In this document: positions 7,440-15,903 of the stretch, one piece after another | Layout of the letters: each line of letters opens with the position of its first letter | Numbering within the stretch: the stretch's first letter is position 1 | Source: Chitinophagales bacterium | GTDB lineage: Bacteria > Bacteroidota > Bacteroidia > Chitinophagales > S012-47 | Direction of reading: 5' to 3' | Assembly: GCA_026981615.1 (NCBI GenBank) | Contig: JALSIH010000199.1 | Location: forward strand, 1-42,516 | Length of the DNA stretch: 42,516 nt | Notes under the pieces: generated by a model | The model's input: the letters and a program-made list of their open reading frames with translations, nothing else | The model's database searches: none | Told to the model about the DNA's origin: nothing | Made by a program: the position numbers and the translations under genes

Positions 7440-9410
7440 ATGCTCCAGGTTAATAATTTAAGTGTCCGGTACGGGGCACGGGTCTTATTTGATGCCATCT
7501 CCTTTCAGGTGGGCGAACAGGAACGCATTGGCCTGGCCGGGCGAAACGGTGCCGGGAAATCTACATTGTTAAAAATCCTGGCCGGCCTTCAAAAAGATTA
7601 TGAAGGCAGTGTGCAGTATCCCAAAGAATACCGGATCGGCTATCTGAAGCAGGAACTTGATTTCAGCTCCTCCAAATCCGTTATTGAAGAGGCTTCGAGT
7701 GCAAGGGGAGATGTGAAGGCATTGAAAAAGCGAATGGACGAGCTGAGCGATGCCATCAGCAATCACAAGGACTATCAAAGCGATCATTATGGCGAACTGC
7801 TCGAAGAACTGGGTGAAGTTTCCCATCGCTACGAGTTGCTCGGGGCCGACAAGGCAGACAAAGAAATAGAGCGCGTGCTTCTGGGGCTGGGCTTTGAACG
7901 AGAGGTGCTGCACAGGCCGGTGAACACGTTCAGCGGTGGTTGGCAGATGCGGGTGGAGCTCGCCAAAATCCTCCTCGAGCAGCCCGATCTCCTGCTCCTG
8001 GACGAGCCCACCAACCACCTCGATATCGAATCCATTATCTGGCTCGAATCCTTCCTGCGCAACTACCCCGGATCGCTCATGCTCGTCAGCCACGATAAGC
8101 GATTGCTTGACAACCTGACCCAGCGGACCATTGAGCTCGAACTGGGCAAAATGTATGATTACAAGGCCAACTACAGCCAATACGTGGAGCAGCGCAAGCT
8201 GAGGCGGGAGAAAATGATGCGGGAGAAGAAAAACCAGGATCGCTTTGTAGAACATACCGAGCAACTGATTAATAAATTCAGAGCAAAGAAAAACAAGGCG
8301 GCCTTTGCCCAGTCACTGATAAAGAAGCTGGAGCGCATGGAGCGCATTGAAATTGAAGACACGGACTCGACTGCCATGAAACTCCGCTTTCCCGATCCGC
8401 CCCGCTCGGGGCAGCGGGCGCTCCATTGCAAGAACCTGAGCAAACGCTATGATGATCATTTGGTGCTTGACCGCATTGACCTCGAGGTGGAAAGGGGTGA
8501 AAAAATAGCATTTGTAGGGCGAAACGGAGAGGGAAAAACCACGCTTTCGAAAATCATTGCCGGCTTGGAAAGCCATGAAGGCCTGTGTGAGCCGGGCCAC
8601 AATGTGCAGCTTGGCTTTTTTGCCCAACATCAGAATGAGATGCTGGACGAAAACAGCACCGTCCTCGAAAGCATCGAAGATGCCGCACCGGACGAACTGC
8701 GCCCCCGTGCAAGAGCCATTCTGGGAGCCTACCTCTTCAGCAGCGATGATGTGTACAAAAAGATCAAAGTCTTATCGGGAGGAGAAAAGGCCCGGGTGTC
8801 GCTGGCAAAACTCATGTTGCAGCCGTACAACTTTCTGGTCATGGATGAGCCCACCAATCACCTGGATATGGTCTCGAAGGAAATCCTCAAACAAGCCATA
8901 TTGCAATACAAAGGCACGGTCATTATTGTAAGCCACGATCGTGAATTTCTCTCCGGGCTTACGAGCAAAGTCTATGAATTCAGGAACAAAAAAATTCACG
9001 AATTCCTGGGCGATATCAACTACTTCCTCGAAAAGAGAAAGATCGGCCACCTGGATGAACTGAGTGCCGGAGAGGAGCCCGGTAAGAAAAAGGAAGAAAC
9101 CCCGGCCGATAAGGAAAGAAACACGGGGAAGTCGGCATATGAAAAGAAGAAAGACCGCGAAAGAACCCTGCGCAAGCTCAAAAACGGCATCCGCAAAAGG
9201 GAAAAGGAAATAGAGGCGCTTCAGGCAGACATCGCTTCCCTTGAAAAAATTATCTACGCCCCGGATTTTTATGAAACAGCCGTTCATCCGCAGCTCAAAT
9301 TTGACGAATACAGCCGACTGAAAAAACAACTTGAAAGCGCTGAGGAAGCCTGGACGCAAATGCAAATTGACAAAGAAGCCCTGGAGGGCGCTTCGAAAAT
9401 CGATTCCTGA
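7440..9410 (+). CDS. ABC-F family ATPase (ribosome-associated)
   Basis: Two ATP-binding cassettes in one chain with no membrane segments, the layout of ABC-F translation factors (EttA/Uup type). Cassette 1 has Walker A GRNGAGKST (about residues 34-42), signature FSGGWQMR and Walker B LLLLDEPTNHLD. Cassette 2 has Walker A GRNGEGKTT, signature LSGGEKAR and Walker B DEPTNHLD. Between them is the charged arm/linker (KLRREKMMREKKNQDRF). The C-terminal ~110 residues (KKEETPADKERN... to the end) form a basic, coiled-coil tail as in Uup. The ATG at 7440 starts right at the conserved MLQVNNLSVRYG; longer in-frame readings lack similarity. Length is 656 aa. The exact subfamily cannot be fixed without alignment. 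Confidence 0.93.
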   Translation: MLQVNNLSVRYGARVLFDAISFQVGEQERIGLAGRNGAGKSTLLKILAGLQKDYEGSVQYPKEYRIGYLKQELDFSSSKSVIEEASSARGDVKALKKRMDELSDAISNHKDYQSDHYGELLEELGEVSHRYELLGADKADKEIERVLLGLGFEREVLHRPVNTFSGGWQMRVELAKILLEQPDLLLLDEPTNHLDIESIIWLESFLRNYPGSLMLVSHDKRLLDNLTQRTIELELGKMYDYKANYSQYVEQRKLRREKMMREKKNQDRFVEHTEQLINKFRAKKNKAAFAQSLIKKLERMERIEIEDTDSTAMKLRFPDPPRSGQRALHCKNLSKRYDDHLVLDRIDLEVERGEKIAFVGRNGEGKTTLSKIIAGLESHEGLCEPGHNVQLGFFAQHQNEMLDENSTVLESIEDAAPDELRPRARAILGAYLFSSDDVYKKIKVLSGGEKARVSLAKLMLQPYNFLVMDEPTNHLDMVSKEILKQAILQYKGTVIIVSHDREFLSGLTSKVYEFRNKKIHEFLGDINYFLEKRKIGHLDELSAGEEPGKKKEETPADKERNTGKSAYEKKKDRERTLRKLKNGIRKREKEIEALQADIASLEKIIYAPDFYETAVHPQLKFDEYSRLKKQLESAEEAWTQMQIDKEALEGASKIDS

Positions 9411-9441
9411 GTCTTCCCAGCTGTTCTGTTTTGCTTTGTTT

Positions 9442-9463
9442 GTCGCCTCAGCGACCCTCTTTT
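9442..9463 (+). terminator. Weak terminator-like hairpin after the ABC-F gene
   Basis: Stem GTCGC (9442-9446) with GCGAC (9451-9455), four-base loop CTCA, followed by CCTCTTTT. The stem is short and the T run interrupted, so efficiency is doubtful. Confidence 0.35.
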
Positions 9464-9571
9464 GTGTGACTTTTATTCCAAAAAATGTATCTTCAGCTAA
9501 AGCTGAGTGCAGTGCTCGTCCTTTTCGGGCCGGCCCCGTACCAAAATCTTCTGTCTGGCGTTTTAAAGCCA

Positions 9572-10168
9572 ATGCGTTTCTGCCTGCTCTCTTTTCTCTT
9601 TCTTTCCTTCCTTCCTTTGAAGGCGCAATCTCCGTTTGATACGGTCGACTTTGCGCATCCCGACATTTCCCTGATTGAGTCGCTGGTCAGTGAAAAGGTG
9701 GATTCCCTGCGACTTTGCCATGGGTTGAATGCCCTTCGCTATGATTTCGTCCTGAACAAAGCAGCGGAGGACCATGCGTTCTATTTAATGGCCCGCAAGG
9801 AGTTGAGCCACTATCAGCGATTTTATAAAAAACAGGATGTCATGCAGCGATTGCTCTACTTTGGTGCCAAAGACCTGACCCTGGCCGGTGAGAACCTGCT
9901 TTGGCAGCACCCCGCGCGATTGTTGAAGTGGAATAAAAAGAAGAAAAAGTATATCCCGCGCTTTTTCTATACCTACGACTCTTTGGCTGACAGCATCGTG
10001 GCAGCCTGGGTGAAATCTCCGTCTCATTACCGGAATTTGATACGGCCCGGATATACCACCACGGCTGTGGCTGTAGCCTTCGACAGTCGAAAGAAAGAGC
10101 TGACCTGTGTGCAGGTATTTGCCAATACCCGGCTCAGCGGTAAAAAGGCTTCAGCCGGTATTCGTTGA
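9572..10168 (+). CDS. Secreted CAP (SCP/PR-1) domain protein
   Basis: A signal peptide (about 1-19, MRFCLLSFLFLSFLPLKAQ) is followed by a CAP-superfamily domain: VDSLRLCHGLNALRYD, a helix with AAEDHAFYLM, AGENLLW, and AAWVKSPSHYRNLI, which matches the 'W..S..H..n' CAP block. The bacterial family is widespread and its biochemical role mostly unknown. ATG 9572 is chosen because it places the signal peptide at the N-terminus; the in-frame start at 9485 would add 29 residues without similarity. The 3' end overlaps the end of the convergent TraB-like gene by 35 bases. Confidence 0.82.
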   Translation: MRFCLLSFLFLSFLPLKAQSPFDTVDFAHPDISLIESLVSEKVDSLRLCHGLNALRYDFVLNKAAEDHAFYLMARKELSHYQRFYKKQDVMQRLLYFGAKDLTLAGENLLWQHPARLLKWNKKKKKYIPRFFYTYDSLADSIVAAWVKSPSHYRNLIRPGYTTTAVAVAFDSRKKELTCVQVFANTRLSGKKASAGIR

Positions 10169-12029
10169 GAAATCGTCTGGCAAAGGCCGATTCTGCGCTG
10201 CCTTCCGGTCCGCTTACCATCAGGTGGACAATCATGGCATGATTGATAAAAAAACGATTTCGTTGCAGTTGCTCTTCTTTGCCCCCGGCTTCCATGTAAA
10301 AGAGCCGAAAGTCCTTGTTTTCATTGTAGCTTTCCGAAACCAAAACCCCGTCAATGCTGCGAATGGCAGCATAAGCCATGCGCTGATACACGTCCACGGT
10401 GTTTTTAAGTTTGTAACGGGCGGGCAAAAGGGATAAGGTAGCGCTGTACTGCAAGCCCGTTTCTTCCGATTTTGCTTCGATGCTCAGTACACTGGCTGTT
10501 GTGTCGCGAAAGGGCAGATAGTACATATCAACGTGCGGTGTGCGGGGAAGCGAAAAGGCAATGGCTGCCGTCTGAATGGGAAGCCATGGGTTTTTGTAAA
10601 CATCGAGAAGCCTGAACGACCGGAAATAGGCCTCGTTTTGAGCCGAAAAAGCCTTCAGGTCTTCGGCACCCAGAATGACCTGAAAGAGCCTGCGGCCGAT
10701 CAGATAAAAGCGAATTCTCAGGATTTGTCCGTCATCGGTACTTAAATGTATTTCGCGCCCGGTGAATGTGGAAGAGGAGATTTTTTCTTCTTTTAAAAGA
10801 AGGCCGTTGAAATGCTGCACGCTTTGAGCAATGAGGGCATTGAAATAGACATCGTCTCCATCGGGTGTGGCCTCACGCGGATAGTCGAAAAAACTGACGA
10901 TATAAAGTTGTCGTTTGTCCGCATCTTCATATCGATAGAGGTACATGGTCATGCCTCCGGCCTCCCGCGGCAATTGATCAATCACAATTTCGGGCGGGCC
11001 GGGCATCATCACGGAAAACCCGCCCCGGTAGGAGTTGAGCTGATACCAATCTTTCAGCAGATGCCCGTCTGCAATTGTATCCGGCTCGTCTCCCAAGGGG
11101 TAATAAGCCATCGGAAGTTCGGGCCTGTAAAGCAGGGAATCATGAAAAAAGGGAAAAGGAGTGCCCGTACTTTGATTTTTCTTTTTTTCTATTCCCGGGC
11201 GAATCGGTCGGACACGGATTCCTTCTTTCTCCATCTGGCGGAGCAGCCCTTCGGGCCCTCCCAGCAATGAGGCTTCAATAAAAAAGAAAGAGCCGTGACG
11301 TGCAGCAAGGGGCCGGATCTTTTGAACCACTTTGCCGATCAGTGCCGGGCGCAGCAGGTAAAGCCGGACGGCATGGCGATAGCTTTGTTCCACCCGGTAG
11401 CATCCGTCCATATCTTCCGAGAGGTACTGATTGACAAATCGCTTTTCGTAATCACTGTCTTCTGAAAGCTGCAGAAAATAAGCCAGCATATCTGCCTGCC
11501 ATTCGAGCGGAATCCGATTGATCAGCCCGGCATACTCGGAGGCCGGGAAAAGGCTCTTCCGCTCCTTCTTCTGATATCGAACGAGGGTCTGAAAGAAGTC
11601 CGCCTGCCTGCCATCGGGCTTTTGCATTTTGAGCCATTGCTCCAGCCGAATCTGCAGAAAAAGCGGGCTCCATGTTTCGTATTTCCAGAAAGAAGCACCA
11701 TTGACCGAATGGATCAGCCGGTCCGCTTTGCCAAAATATGGATTGTTCAGCAGGTCATAGGCTTTCACCTTCGGGCCCGGCAGCGTTTGAGCTTTGACCT
11801 CTGCCCAGAAAGCACTGTCACCGGCATAGAGGGTAACGAACTGCTCGCTTCGGTCAAAAGCGGCAAAGACAGAATCGCTGAGGTCAAAATTATGCTCATC
11901 GGCAAAAGGGTTGCCGGCCAGCAGGTAGCTTCGCTTCATGTCTTTGCCCGTCAGTTCGTACAAAATGCTTTGCTGCCCGGCCAGGAAAAGGGGGAGCATA
12001 AAAAGAATAAGAAAGACCGGGCGATACAT
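10134..12029 (-). CDS. Large secreted protein with degenerate TraB/GumN-like N-terminal domain
   Basis: A signal peptide (MYRPVFLILFMLPLFLAGQQ) is followed by about 250 residues resembling TraB/GumN proteins: ILYELTGKDMKRSYLLAG at the start and LLGGPEGLLRQMEKEGIRVRPI at the end, which align with the family's opening block and its 'HLpG..Gll..L...G..v' block. The GxxH motifs expected in this metalloprotease-like fold are missing at both places (AGNPF, EASLLGG). The remaining ~350 residues hold two regions beginning FSVMMPG and IAFSLPR that look like related beta-rich domains of unknown role. The ATG at 12029 is chosen for the signal peptide; the frame stays open upstream to 12413 but that part overlaps the divergent L,D-transpeptidase gene. 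Length 631 aa. Function unknown. Confidence 0.65.
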   Translation of the reverse strand: MYRPVFLILFMLPLFLAGQQSILYELTGKDMKRSYLLAGNPFADEHNFDLSDSVFAAFDRSEQFVTLYAGDSAFWAEVKAQTLPGPKVKAYDLLNNPYFGKADRLIHSVNGASFWKYETWSPLFLQIRLEQWLKMQKPDGRQADFFQTLVRYQKKERKSLFPASEYAGLINRIPLEWQADMLAYFLQLSEDSDYEKRFVNQYLSEDMDGCYRVEQSYRHAVRLYLLRPALIGKVVQKIRPLAARHGSFFFIEASLLGGPEGLLRQMEKEGIRVRPIRPGIEKKKNQSTGTPFPFFHDSLLYRPELPMAYYPLGDEPDTIADGHLLKDWYQLNSYRGGFSVMMPGPPEIVIDQLPREAGGMTMYLYRYEDADKRQLYIVSFFDYPREATPDGDDVYFNALIAQSVQHFNGLLLKEEKISSSTFTGREIHLSTDDGQILRIRFYLIGRRLFQVILGAEDLKAFSAQNEAYFRSFRLLDVYKNPWLPIQTAAIAFSLPRTPHVDMYYLPFRDTTASVLSIEAKSEETGLQYSATLSLLPARYKLKNTVDVYQRMAYAAIRSIDGVLVSESYNENKDFRLFYMEAGGKEEQLQRNRFFINHAMIVHLMVSGPEGSAESAFARRFLNEYRLKPFYR

Positions 12030-12043
12030 TTTTTTCACGATTT

Positions 12044-12051
12044 CAAAAATA
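12044..12051 (-). promoter_or_regulatory. Candidate -7 box for the TraB/GumN-like gene
   Basis: On the minus strand TATTTTTG fits TAnnTTTG and ends 14 bases before the ATG at 12029. No convincing -33 element was found. Confidence 0.35.
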
Positions 12052-12142
12052 CGTGTTTTTAAAAGTTTGATACCGCTAAAATATTGCGTGCGGCAGCGAC
12101 TGCTCTTTCCTTTATTGCTGACAGCAGCTAAGAGCCTTTCTG

Positions 12143-12150
12143 TAACTTTG
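12143..12150 (+). promoter_or_regulatory. Candidate -7 box directly before the L,D-transpeptidase gene
   Basis: TAACTTTG is a full TAnnTTTG match, ending four bases before the ATG at 12155. As with the sulfite-oxidase operon, this would give an almost leaderless transcript. A -33 box at the normal distance is not evident. Confidence 0.35.
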
Positions 12151-12154
12151 ATCA

Positions 12155-12829
12155 ATGATGGAGAAGGATAATTTATCGGGGCCGCTGCCTCCGGGTTTTC
12201 AAGCTTGCCGCCAGCTTCTGCTGGCCTCAGCCGAATCCATGGATTCGCATCGGGGCAGATGGCAGCTCTTTGAGCGGCAGGGCGGGGCCATGCGGCCCGT
12301 GGGTGAAAGTGCTCCCTGTGTTTTCGGAAAAAAGGGACTGGCATATGCCCCGGGCCATGCAGGGGAAGAAGCAGCCGGGAGAACGAAGAAAGAAGGTGAC
12401 ATGAGAACCCCAATGGGCGTTTTTTGGCTGGGTACGGCCTTTGGCAGAATCGGCAGCTTCCCGCCCGAAAGCAAAATGCCTTTCTTGGAGCTGCATGCAG
12501 GGCTAATGGCTGTAGATGATCCCTCCTCGGCCTATTACAACCGCATCGTGGATACGGGCCTGCTAATGGATGAAAAAGATTGGAAGAGCGCGGAAAGGAT
12601 GGACCGCAGGGACGGTCTCTACGATCTGGGAGCCGTTATTCATTACAATACGGTGAATCCGCAGCCGGGATGGGGGTCCTGCATTTTTTTACACATCTGG
12701 CGCGATGAAGACCATGGCACGGAGGGTTGTGTGGCCTGCTCGCGTGAAGATATGAGCGAACTTATGAAACGGCTGAATCCCGAATGGAATCCCGCCATAT
12801 GGATCAGAAGCGAAAAAGCGGGGCGATAA
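12155..12829 (+). CDS. L,D-transpeptidase (YkuD) family protein
   Basis: Predicted peptidoglycan cross-linking or related L,D-transpeptidase, of the YkuD/YafK-like group. Visible motifs: KKEGDMRTPMGVFWLG (about 78-93), typical of the family's substrate-side block, IHYNT, and the catalytic segment FLHIWR...GTEGCVAC with His180 and Cys192. The protein is 224 aa. No signal peptide or membrane anchor is visible at the N-terminus, which is odd for an enzyme that should act outside the cytoplasm; no better upstream start is apparent. It faces CorA tail to tail. Confidence 0.82.
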   Translation: MMEKDNLSGPLPPGFQACRQLLLASAESMDSHRGRWQLFERQGGAMRPVGESAPCVFGKKGLAYAPGHAGEEAAGRTKKEGDMRTPMGVFWLGTAFGRIGSFPPESKMPFLELHAGLMAVDDPSSAYYNRIVDTGLLMDEKDWKSAERMDRRDGLYDLGAVIHYNTVNPQPGWGSCIFLHIWRDEDHGTEGCVACSREDMSELMKRLNPEWNPAIWIRSEKAGR

Positions 12830-12849
12830 ACGGGGCAAACGGACACTTC

Positions 12850-13803
12850 TCAAAGCCATCCGCGCCTGCGGAAATACCATAGAAAAAGAAGGGAAGACAT
12901 AATCATCAGGGCCAGGGCGATGGGATAGCCCCAGCCCCAGAAGAGTTCCGGCATATAGCGAAAATTCATGCCGTAAATGCTGGCAATCAGCGTGGGAGGC
13001 ATAAAGGCAACCGTGACCACGGTAAAAATCTTGATCACCTGGTTTTGTTCGATGTTGACCAAACCCATGAAAGTGTCCTGCAAATATTCCAGGCGTTCGA
13101 AGCCAAACTCCGTATGCTGAAGCAGGGAGTTGATATCCTTCATTACGATTCGCAGGCGGTCTTTTTCCGTGTCTTTGATCAGCGAACTTTTGATCAGTGA
13201 AGAAACCAGCCTTTGCTTGTCCGTAATGCTTTCACGTATGAGGATCATGTTTTCCTGCAATTCCGTGATTTGAATCAGAATTTCCTCTCCGTATTCTTTT
13301 TTCTTGGTCAACTTGCGGCTGAGAATGGTTGTCTGCCGGGTGACGTACTCTATAAAGTCGGCATCGAGGTCGATGCGCACCTCGAGCAAAAGCATGAGAA
13401 TTTGTGAGCCCAGCAGACCCGGGCTTTTGCGAATGGTTTTAAGCTTTCGAACGGCTTCGGCAAAAGCCCTCATATCCGAATTGCGCAGGCTGAAAAGGGT
13501 GTTGTCCTGCAAAATGAAAGAAACCTGGCGGACATAAGCGTTGCCGCCATCCACTTCTACGAAGTTGGTATTGGCCTCAATGCGTTCTTCATATTCGATG
13601 TATCTCGAACTGCTTTCGATTTCGGCCATCTCCTGGGGCGTCTGAAATTCCAGATTGAATTTTTTCTCTACCGCAGCCTTCTCCTCATTGTCCGGGTGTT
13701 GCAAATCCACCCAAATAATCCGGTCTTCTGCCGGGAATTCCAGATCGTCCGGATTTTTTATCCAATTCACCCGGCCTTCATGAATATAGAATACTCGAAT
13801 CAT
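12850..13803 (-). CDS. corA: CorA family magnesium/cobalt transporter
   Basis: Mg2+/Co2+ channel of the CorA (MIT) family. A long, charged, mostly helical cytoplasmic domain (about 1-250) precedes two C-terminal membrane helices. The signature GMN sits at about 278-280 (SIYGMNFRYMPELFWGWGYP) between TM1 (VVTVAFMPPTLIASIYG) and TM2 (PIALALMIMSSLLFLWYF), with a basic tail (RRRGWL). Length 317 aa is normal. It appears monocistronic; the intergenic region to the next gene (13804-14070) carries that gene's promoter. Confidence 0.93.
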   Translation of the reverse strand: MIRVFYIHEGRVNWIKNPDDLEFPAEDRIIWVDLQHPDNEEKAAVEKKFNLEFQTPQEMAEIESSSRYIEYEERIEANTNFVEVDGGNAYVRQVSFILQDNTLFSLRNSDMRAFAEAVRKLKTIRKSPGLLGSQILMLLLEVRIDLDADFIEYVTRQTTILSRKLTKKKEYGEEILIQITELQENMILIRESITDKQRLVSSLIKSSLIKDTEKDRLRIVMKDINSLLQHTEFGFERLEYLQDTFMGLVNIEQNQVIKIFTVVTVAFMPPTLIASIYGMNFRYMPELFWGWGYPIALALMIMSSLLFLWYFRRRGWL

Positions 13804-14003
13804 GATTTCGAAAAATAAACAATTACTGGATAAAGCGTCTGTGCACCCCTCTGCTGCGCAAATTAATCAAAGTATATGACCGGGGAAAAGAAGTGCAGAA
13901 GATATTTGCCTGCCTCAGGGATGAAATGCAGGGTGCAAGGCAAAAAAAGTACGGCTGCGAATGCCTTTATTGAATTGAAGTTCTTATTTTTATATAGAGA
14001 AAA

Positions 14004-14035
14004 TTTTGCAATCATTGGGTGAAGTTCTATATTTG
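14004..14035 (+). promoter_or_regulatory. Bacteroidota-type promoter for the T9SS surface protein
   Basis: TTTTG at 14004-14008 (-33) and TATATTTG at 14028-14035 (-7, full TAnnTTTG match) are separated by 19 bases, the consensus arrangement. The ATG at 14071 lies 35 bases downstream. This is the best promoter in the window. Confidence 0.7.
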
Positions 14036-14070
14036 TTCACCCTATTGTAAAATATACACCTTAACCTGCT

Positions 14071-15732
14071 ATGAGAAAAGCCGTTTTTGCCCTGTGCTTT
14101 GCCTTTTTGTCTTTGTTTTTGAACGCTCAGCACAACAACGAGCTATATCTAAATGGTGCGAATGTCTACACCTCTGCATCGGCAGTTGTGGAGGTGCGTG
14201 GCGATGTGCATTGCATGGGCGGTACTTTGACACACAACGGAAACCTGCGGGTACAGGGCAATATGTATTCTTCCAACTCCTTTCAGCAAAGAGGAACCGG
14301 GACTGTCAGGCTTCAAAATGCCAATGTGAACACGGGCGAACGGCAATTTATCTCAGGCAGCTTTGCCGTACGTGGCGGACAATCGCAAATCGGAGTGAAT
14401 GATGGCTCCTTTTACAATCTGGAACTGGCCAATGACCAGGGAATTGTGTACCTGGTTGGTTCGGGAAATGTGGCCGATGTGCGCAATTCCGTTGATTTTC
14501 AGCCTGCAGGCGGAGCAATTAATCGCATCGTAACACATGATATAGGTATGACGGGTGCCATCACCTGGCCGGCAAACGGCAGCAACTACACGTCCACTTT
14601 CGGGCTGATGAACTCCACAGCAGGCCTGGCCAATCTCATTAACAATACGGTGAGTACCAATGGGGCGGTAAGCAATGTGGACAACGGCTATATTCAGGGA
14701 AATTTCAGGCGGGCCATTGCGGCTGCCGGTGGCAATTTTGAATTTCCCGTAGGCCTCGAACCGGCCGGTGTGGGGGCCCAGCGTGGCATGCAGTATATCA
14801 TTGTCACACCCGGAAGCGGCAACAGCTACGACTACATTGAGGGCTATTTCCAAACTGCCTCGGTCAACACGCCAAGCAATACGATGTTTATCGAGTGTTT
14901 TTATGAAATAGATTATTTCGGGGCTCCCGACCACGGGGAATGGATGTTCAGGTCTGCCAATAACGCGGCAGGGGATACTTTTTCAGTGACCGTATATCCC
15001 CAGGACGACAATTTTACCACCCACACGGTGTGGATCGTTACTCAGGATGATACGGTAAAAGGTACGGTCGATGAATGCGGGGGAACACCTGTGGGACTGA
15101 CCAAAAGCGGCTTGGCCGGTTTTGGAGCCAACTCTTCGACTTATACGGAATTTGGTCTGGCGGGCGGCTCCATTCAAAACCTCCTTGCCCTGGATGATAT
15201 TCAACTTTCGATGCGCATCCGCCCGGATAATTTTCTGCTGGAATGGTATGTAGAGGAAGCGGACGAGTATCGCTATTTTGAATTGCAGCGCAGCGAGGAT
15301 GGCCTCAGCTACGAATCCTTATACGTGGTCGAAAACAACGGAAAGCAGTATCAGTACGAGGACCGGGATGTTAAAAGTGGCCAGCGGTATTATTACCGCG
15401 TGCGCGGATGGAGGCAAAGCGGTAGTGAAAACAGCTCGAATGTAGTGGAAGGCCTGCTTCCCGTGGGCGACTATTCCCTCTTGGCCGAGGCCATCTATCC
15501 CAATCCGGCTTATGATCAGTTCAATATCATTCTGCATTCCTCAGAAGCCTCAAAGGTCTCTGTTCAGATATACAGCATTACGGGAAAAACCATTCAGGCA
15601 GCCAATTTTAAAGTTTTCAAAGGGACCACCGTGATCCCCGTCAATGCTTCACAAATGAGCAGCGGCACCTACCTCGTACGAATCACCGCTCAAAATTATC
15701 AGAAGTCGCTCAAAGTGGTCGTGCAGCACTAA
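14071..15732 (+). CDS. T9SS-exported surface protein
   Basis: A signal peptide (MRKAVFALCFAFLSLFLNAQ) and a C-terminal type IX sorting domain (from about YPNPAYDQFNI, through YSITGKTI, to GTYLVRITAQNYQKSLKVVV) show export across both membranes by the T9SS. The N-terminal ~100 residues are rich in short Gly/Asn beta strands (LYLNGANVYTSASAVVEVRGDVH). Before the sorting domain is a fibronectin-III-like stretch (FELQRSEDGLSYE... YYYRVRGWRQSGSE). No enzymatic motif is seen, so an adhesin or matrix role is possible but unproven. 553 aa. Confidence 0.85.
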   Translation: MRKAVFALCFAFLSLFLNAQHNNELYLNGANVYTSASAVVEVRGDVHCMGGTLTHNGNLRVQGNMYSSNSFQQRGTGTVRLQNANVNTGERQFISGSFAVRGGQSQIGVNDGSFYNLELANDQGIVYLVGSGNVADVRNSVDFQPAGGAINRIVTHDIGMTGAITWPANGSNYTSTFGLMNSTAGLANLINNTVSTNGAVSNVDNGYIQGNFRRAIAAAGGNFEFPVGLEPAGVGAQRGMQYIIVTPGSGNSYDYIEGYFQTASVNTPSNTMFIECFYEIDYFGAPDHGEWMFRSANNAAGDTFSVTVYPQDDNFTTHTVWIVTQDDTVKGTVDECGGTPVGLTKSGLAGFGANSSTYTEFGLAGGSIQNLLALDDIQLSMRIRPDNFLLEWYVEEADEYRYFELQRSEDGLSYESLYVVENNGKQYQYEDRDVKSGQRYYYRVRGWRQSGSENSSNVVEGLLPVGDYSLLAEAIYPNPAYDQFNIILHSSEASKVSVQIYSITGKTIQAANFKVFKGTTVIPVNASQMSSGTYLVRITAQNYQKSLKVVVQH

Positions 15733-15812
15733 TCCTCCGGTCAATCTATTTTGCCCGGCATCAGAGCGCTAAAAACGTCAATTGCCAATGCATTAACGGA
15801 AGCTGAGGCTTA

Positions 15813-15840
15813 TTGGCCGAATGACAAAGAGATATCTTTT
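15813..15840 (+). promoter_or_regulatory. Weak promoter candidate before the TonB receptor
   Basis: TTG (15813-15815) and TATCTTTT (15833-15840), a TAnnTTTG match with one mismatch, are 17 bases apart. The receptor ATG is at 15904. The interval 15733-15903 shows no clear terminator. Confidence 0.3.
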
Positions 15841-15903
15841 AACTTTTTATTAAGTTAGTTGCCGAATTTTCGCAAGCCGAGCACAAAAAGCAATTGAAAG
15901 ATT

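Noticed and set aside
9491-9504. Inverted repeat TCAGCT-AA-AGCTGA before the CAP-domain gene
   Set aside because: Too short, with a two-base spacer and no promoter beside it; likely chance.
12030-12413. Upstream extension of the TraB/GumN-like reading frame
   Set aside because: The frame stays open, but the signal peptide begins at 12029 and the extension overlaps the divergent L,D-transpeptidase gene and its -7 box.
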